Assembly: GCF_900168065.1 (NCBI RefSeq)
Contig: NZ_FUZZ01000001.1
Span: forward strand, 3,344,623 to 3,408,622
Reading direction: 5' to 3'
Length of the DNA stretch: 64,000 bases
From: Chitinophaga ginsengisegetis
Lineage (GTDB): Bacteria > Bacteroidota > Bacteroidia > Chitinophagales > Chitinophagaceae
The notes under the pieces are model-generated. The model searched no databases. It was not told the origin of the DNA and saw nothing but the letters and a program-made list of their open reading frames with translations. Made by a program: the position numbers and the translations under genes. Every line of letters begins with the position of its first letter. Position 1 is the first letter of the stretch. Shown here in pieces: positions 62,167 to 64,000 of the stretch.

Positions 62167-63231
62167 TTAACTGCCCTGTTTCAGCTTCTCCGCGTTTTCT
62201 GCAAACTGGAGCGCATCTATCATATCTTTAATATCTCCATTCATAAAGGCGTCCATATTATATACGGTCATACCAATACGGTGGTCCGTTACACGCCCCT
62301 GCGGATAGTTGTAGGTACGTATTTTAGCGGACCGGTCGCCGGTAGATACAAGGCTTTTACGCTGGGAGGCAATGGCATCTTCATGCTTGCGCACCGCTGC
62401 TTCGTATATGCGGGTACGTAGCATCTTCATTGCAATTTCACGGTTAGAGTGCTGACTGCGCCCCTCCTGGCACTCCACTACCACACCGGTAGGGATATGC
62501 GTTAATCTCACGGCCGATTCAGTTTTATTTACGTGCTGACCACCCGCACCAGAGGAACGGAAGGTATCCATTTTAATATCAGCTTCTCTTACATCCACAT
62601 CCACTTCTTCCGCTTCCGGCAACACCGCTACGGTAGCCGCCGAAGTATGTACACGTCCGGAAGCCTCTGTAGCCGGTACACGCTGTACCCGGTGTACACC
62701 CGATTCAAATTTCAGGGTACCATATACATCATCACCGTTTACTTCCATCACTATTTCCTTATAACCACCCGCAGATCCCGCATTTTCACTCAGCAAACTG
62801 GTGGTCCAGCCCTTGAGCTCACAAAAACGGAGATACATACGGAACAGGTCTCCCGCAAAAAGACTCGCCTCATCGCCGCCGGTACCGGCACGTATTTCAA
62901 GGATGGCATTCTTTTCATCCTGTGGATCTTTTGGTATCAGCAGGTTGCGGATCTCTGCTTCCAGGGCTGTTTTCTGCTCCTGCAATTCTTCCGTTTCAGC
63001 TTTGGCCAGTTCACGCATTTCATCGTCGCCACTGTCCAGCACTTCTTTGTTAAATGCAATATTATCCAGCAATTTACGGTAGGCATCATATGCCTTCACG
63101 ATCTTTTCCAACTGCCGGTATTCCTTGCTCAGCTGACCAAACTTCTTGTTATCACTAACAACCGCCGGGTTGGTAAGCGCCATCGATACCTGCTCGAAAC
63201 GACCTTTTATAGCTTCCAGTTTGTCTATCAT
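62167..63231 (-). CDS. prfA: Peptide chain release factor 1
   Basis: Recognises UAA/UAG and releases the peptide. From the ATG at 63231 (IDKLEAIKGRFEQ) it is 354 residues, normal RF1 length; the 17 codons upstream to 63282 are not RF1-like. The catalytic GGQ is in RSSGAGGQHVNKTESAVRL and the anticodon-like motif follows the family pattern (PxT in the recognition domain). A -7 box TAATTTTG (minus strand, 63298-63291) gives a leader of about 50 nt. Divergent from the amidohydrolase. Confidence 0.96.
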   Translation of the reverse strand: MIDKLEAIKGRFEQVSMALTNPAVVSDNKKFGQLSKEYRQLEKIVKAYDAYRKLLDNIAFNKEVLDSGDDEMRELAKAETEELQEQKTALEAEIRNLLIPKDPQDEKNAILEIRAGTGGDEASLFAGDLFRMYLRFCELKGWTTSLLSENAGSAGGYKEIVMEVNGDDVYGTLKFESGVHRVQRVPATEASGRVHTSAATVAVLPEAEEVDVDVREADIKMDTFRSSGAGGQHVNKTESAVRLTHIPTGVVVECQEGRSQHSNREIAMKMLRTRIYEAAVRKHEDAIASQRKSLVSTGDRSAKIRTYNYPQGRVTDHRIGMTVYNMDAFMNGDIKDMIDALQFAENAEKLKQGS

Positions 63232-63290
63232 AATTATATTTGACTTTTGAGTACCCTTTCCAACCGGAAATGATACTGCCAATCGGGTTG

Positions 63291-63298
63291 CAAAATTA
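63291..63298 (-). promoter_or_regulatory. -7 box of prfA
   Basis: Minus-strand TAATTTTG, full match to TAnnTTTG; places the ATG at 63231 rather than 63282. Confidence 0.45.
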
Positions 63299-63328
63299 AC
63301 ACCATTAACTTAATTAAACAGCAGGTAA

Positions 63329-64000
63329 TTGAAACAGATCAAATTAAAGGGAAAAGATATATTTAACGGTACGCATCTGCTGGGGCCCGGAAAAGTATTG
63401 ATACTTGCTGAAGATGGCGTAGTGACGGGCATTGTAGCCGAATCTGATGCCGGCGGCGATGTCAGGGAACTGGATGGAATACTATGCCCGGGATTTGTAA
63501 ATACCCATTGCCACCTGGAATTATCCCACATGAAAGGGGTAATTCCGGAAAAAACCGGCCTGCCGGCATTCCTTACCCAGGTGATGCAATCCAGGAACCA
63601 GGCTACCGGCGACTATGACGCTGTTATAGACAAGGCCGAACAGGAAATGTGGGAAAGCGGCATCTCCGCGGTAGGCGATATCTGCAACAGCACCGCCACG
63701 CTCGTAAAGAAACAGCAAGGCAGGATGTATTACCACACCTTTGTGGAATGTATGGGCGTAGCGCCCGCAGGCGCCAATAGCCGCTACCAGTATAGTATGG
63801 ACGTACTGGCATCGTTCCGGGAAATCAATGGCTCCCATCACAGCTGTTCCATTGTGCCGCACGCTCCCTATTCGGTTAGCAACGCCCTGTTCGGGCTACT
63901 GGCCGGTACACCGCACAACGCACCGGTATCTATCCACAACCAGGAAACACCGGCTGAAAATGAATTGTACCAGCAAAAAACAGGGGAGTTCCTTTCTTTT
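63329..64000 (+). CDS. Amidohydrolase family protein, N-terminal part (truncated by window edge)
   Basis: The first 224 codons of a metal-dependent amidohydrolase; the end is outside the window. The metal site starts at PGFVNTHCHLELSHMKGV (near residue 54), followed by later His residues in SIVPHAPYSVS and VSIHNQET. The pattern HCHLELS resembles aminodeoxyfutalosine deaminase and related deaminases, which would link to menaquinone synthesis, but cytosine- or guanine-deaminase-like enzymes cannot be excluded. The only start is TTG at 63329: a stop codon sits directly upstream, and the first in-frame ATG comes after the metal motif. Divergent from prfA. Confidence 0.8.
   Translation, partial: MKQIKLKGKDIFNGTHLLGPGKVLILAEDGVVTGIVAESDAGGDVRELDGILCPGFVNTHCHLELSHMKGVIPEKTGLPAFLTQVMQSRNQATGDYDAVIDKAEQEMWESGISAVGDICNSTATLVKKQQGRMYYHTFVECMGVAPAGANSRYQYSMDVLASFREINGSHHSCSIVPHAPYSVSNALFGLLAGTPHNAPVSIHNQETPAENELYQQKTGEFLSF

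Overview
The window is chromosomal housekeeping and envelope DNA from a member of the Bacteroidota, most likely a Chitinophagaceae (Chitinophaga-like) organism. This placement is inferred from the gene families: a stand-alone Oar-like TonB-dependent receptor, DUF5686 and SIMPL proteins, a MoxR/DUF58/BatA cluster, a one-piece glycyl-tRNA synthetase, a long IleS followed by a DksA-like protein, and a CreD/HTH_34 pair. It is also supported by repeated Bacteroidota-type -7 boxes (TAnnTTTG) 8-45 nt upstream of genes. I see no tRNA, rRNA, CRISPR array, transposase or phage gene. Both ends cut genes: a PPK2-type polyphosphate kinase on the left and an amidohydrolase on the right.

Layout. 0-10 kb: PPK2 end, EamA transporter, frr, a WecA-like phosphosugar transferase, an N-terminal transketolase half without its partner, rbfA plus a LolC/E-type permease, an MsbA-like ABC exporter, and a two-domain GT2-HAD protein with a damaged HAD motif I. 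10-24 kb: ileS with a DksA-like protein carrying a histone-H1-like tail, a small PepSY-like secreted protein, a gene-poor 0.7-kb stretch with an 11-bp tandem repeat, a DXD-type putative glycosyltransferase, an AraC regulator with a cysteine cluster, an AsmA-like protein, gyrB, and a two-gene unit of TPR-AAA+ ATPase and TPR membrane protein. 24-36 kb: a lipoprotein, the Oar-like receptor, SIMPL, mfd, an FNR-like oxidoreductase, glyS and a YihY membrane protein. 36-48 kb: MazG-like, dtd, two tandem paralogous lipoproteins, arfB, a Wzx-like flippase, an MBL hydrolase, a large pseudo-peptidase/TolB/BamA-like protein, a 212-bp inverted-repeat element, DUF1361, dgkA, and creD with its HTH regulator and a membrane partner. 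48-64 kb: DUF5686, a class-III aminotransferase, gamma-carbonic anhydrase, two tiny lipoproteins, rsgA, a shortened Bat cluster, cyclophilin, gcvH, VanZ, an OmpA lipoprotein, a DUF937 protein with an EF-hand, prfA and the amidohydrolase.

The most interesting non-genic signals are: (1) the 212-bp near-perfect inverted repeat (44349-44560), which fills the gap between two convergent genes and carries an inward-reading terminator in each 50-bp arm; (2) a shared 5-5-5 palindrome, CTTTG-N5-CAAAG, at the promoters of creD and of the operon encoding its HTH regulator, which predicts a small autoregulated circuit; (3) heptamer (TTCGTAA) and 11-bp (TAAGCCGTAGA) repeats in intergenic DNA. The most interesting proteins are the GT2-HAD fusion whose HAD nucleophile is Asn, the TPR-AAA+/TPR-membrane pair, and two separate tandem lipoprotein families. 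Convergent gene pairs are mostly separated by strong symmetrical terminators. Several genes (rsgA, DUF58, probably the flippase, and the amidohydrolase) start at TTG.
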